A stretch of DNA of 12,869 nucleotides, taken from contig JAGQGA010000086.1 of NCBI GenBank assembly GCA_020432595.1, positions 1-12,869 of the forward strand, given 5' to 3'. Below the pieces are notes generated by a model, which did not search any database, was not told where the DNA came from, and saw only the letters and a list, made by a program, of their open reading frames with translations. Positions 12,414 through 12,869 of this stretch are shown here, one piece after another. Each line of letters opens with the position of its first letter. The stretch's first letter is position 1. This stretch comes from Anaerolineales bacterium. GTDB lineage: Bacteria > Chloroflexota > Anaerolineae > Promineifilales > Promineifilaceae. The translations under genes were made by a program, and so were the position numbers.

Positions 12414-12869
12414 TTACCCAAACAGACCGAGTTCCCGTGCGCGGGCGATGGCTTGGGAGCGATTGCGGACGTGGAGCTTGCTGTAGAGGGTGTTGATGTA
12501 CCATTTGACGGTGCTGGGGGCGAGGGTGAGGGTGGCGGCGATTTCCTGGTTGGATTGCCCGGCGACCAGCAGCCGCAGCACGTCCTGTTCGCGGGGGGTG
12601 AGGGGGTCAATGAGGGGTGGGGGCATGGTAGGGGAGGAGGCAGCGGTGGGAAAAACGGCCGTTTTCCCCACCAACTCCCCCATTTCCCGCGCAAACGGCG
12701 GCGCGTCTGGCCGCTGGCACCATTGTGCCAACAAAGGCCGCAAACCAGGTGCCAAACTCAAAAAAGGATAGCGGCGGTTTTCTTCGGCAGCCATTTCCAC
12801 CGCCTGAGCCAGGGCAAGCTGGGTGTGGTGGCTGCTGCCCTGGGCGTGGCGAGCCAGTGCCAGCAGGAG
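12414..12869 (-). CDS. LuxR-family (MalT-like) transcriptional regulator, 3' end only
   Basis: C-terminal 151 residues of a regulator whose frame is still open at the window edge. The first visible part (LLALARHAQGSSHHTQLALAQAVEMAAEENRRYPFL...LRPLLAQ) is helical and looks like the end of a TPR-type sensor region, as in MalT/LAL regulators with an N-terminal ATPase. A linker of about 20 low-complexity residues (GKTAVFPTAASSPTMPPP), containing AACGGCCGTT, leads to a full GerE/LuxR helix-turn-helix: LTPREQDVLRLLVAGQSNQEIAATLTLAPSTVKWYINTLYSKLHVRNRSQAIARARELGLF. It presumably binds DNA as a dimer; the inducer and targets cannot be read here. The hairpin at 12348 begins just past the stop. Confidence 0.9.
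   Translation of the reverse strand, partial: LLLALARHAQGSSHHTQLALAQAVEMAAEENRRYPFLSLAPGLRPLLAQWCQRPDAPPFAREMGELVGKTAVFPTAASSPTMPPPLIDPLTPREQDVLRLLVAGQSNQEIAATLTLAPSTVKWYINTLYSKLHVRNRSQAIARARELGLFG

Larger units (their letters stand above)
1022..12663. repeat. Dispersed palindrome AACGGCCGTT, 20 exact copies
   Basis: Exact copies begin at 1022, 1487, 1577, 2204, 2726, 2995, 4943, 5241, 5473, 5559, 6807, 7097, 7537, 8559, 9119, 10664, 11140, 11324, 12162 and 12654. Single-mismatch copies are at 6831 (final C) and 8470 (initial G). All 20 are in coding regions. The base before the palindrome is A or T in 19 of 20. Density is about one per 640 bp, comparable to HIP1 in cyanobacteria. The start and end given here cover the range, not one continuous element. 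Confidence 0.95.

Noticed and set aside
1022..12663. AACGGCCGTT as an operator for one regulator
   Set aside because: All copies are inside coding regions of unrelated genes and none is in a promoter-like gap.

Overview
The window reads as chromosome of an uncultured bacterium, most likely Chloroflexota (Anaerolineae-like). This rests on the yqeY-pgpH-ybeY-dgkA cluster, the moderately GC-rich G-heavy coding style, a MalT-like LuxR regulator, several small TPR and SRPBCC proteins, and abundant short intergenic repeats. It is an inference; there is no rRNA or marker gene here to fix the taxon. I see no tRNA, rRNA, CRISPR array, transposase or phage gene.

Layout. (1) 1-4043, plus strand: an ECF vitamin transporter, made of an S component (cut by the window edge), EcfT, and a two-domain EcfA that is broken by a frameshift in a G-rich tract. 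It is followed by a PduO-type cob(I)alamin adenosyltransferase. Together they suggest corrinoid uptake and conversion to adenosylcobalamin. (2) 4178-5727: a 51-residue CcmD-like membrane peptide overlapping the first of two paralogous lipoproteins with a beta-sandwich-like domain. (3) 5848-8042: a TPR protein, a tiny overlapping ORF, a Trm9-like SAM methyltransferase and a second TPR-like protein, tightly packed. (4) 8071-11597: yqeY, pgpH (cyclic-di-AMP phosphodiesterase family), ybeY and dgkA, nearly gapless and clearly an operon. (5) 11566-12869, minus strand: the 3' end of a LuxR/MalT-like regulator, then a conserved small protein and an SRPBCC protein running tail-to-tail into dgkA.

The most unusual content is not a gene. 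The 10-bp perfect palindrome AACGGCCGTT occurs 20 times by hand scan in 12.9 kb, where about 0.01-0.02 would be expected. Every copy is inside a coding region, mostly reading T-A-V, otherwise N-G-R. The copies also sit on local GC-skew switch points: the 30 nt on the left are strongly G-rich and the 30 nt on the right C-rich on the plus strand, irrespective of gene direction. This resembles the cyanobacterial HIP1 element in density, but with a different sequence and with a flanking skew signature I do not know as described.

A second layer consists of intergenic repeats with internal 7-nt or 9-nt periodicity that form long, sometimes perfect hairpins. Some are nested around dRS3-like ATTCCCGC/GCGGGAAT hairpins. 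Two 9-nt-period tracts are also inserted in frame inside ecfA. These repeats create most of the spurious ORFs and N-terminal extensions in the gaps.
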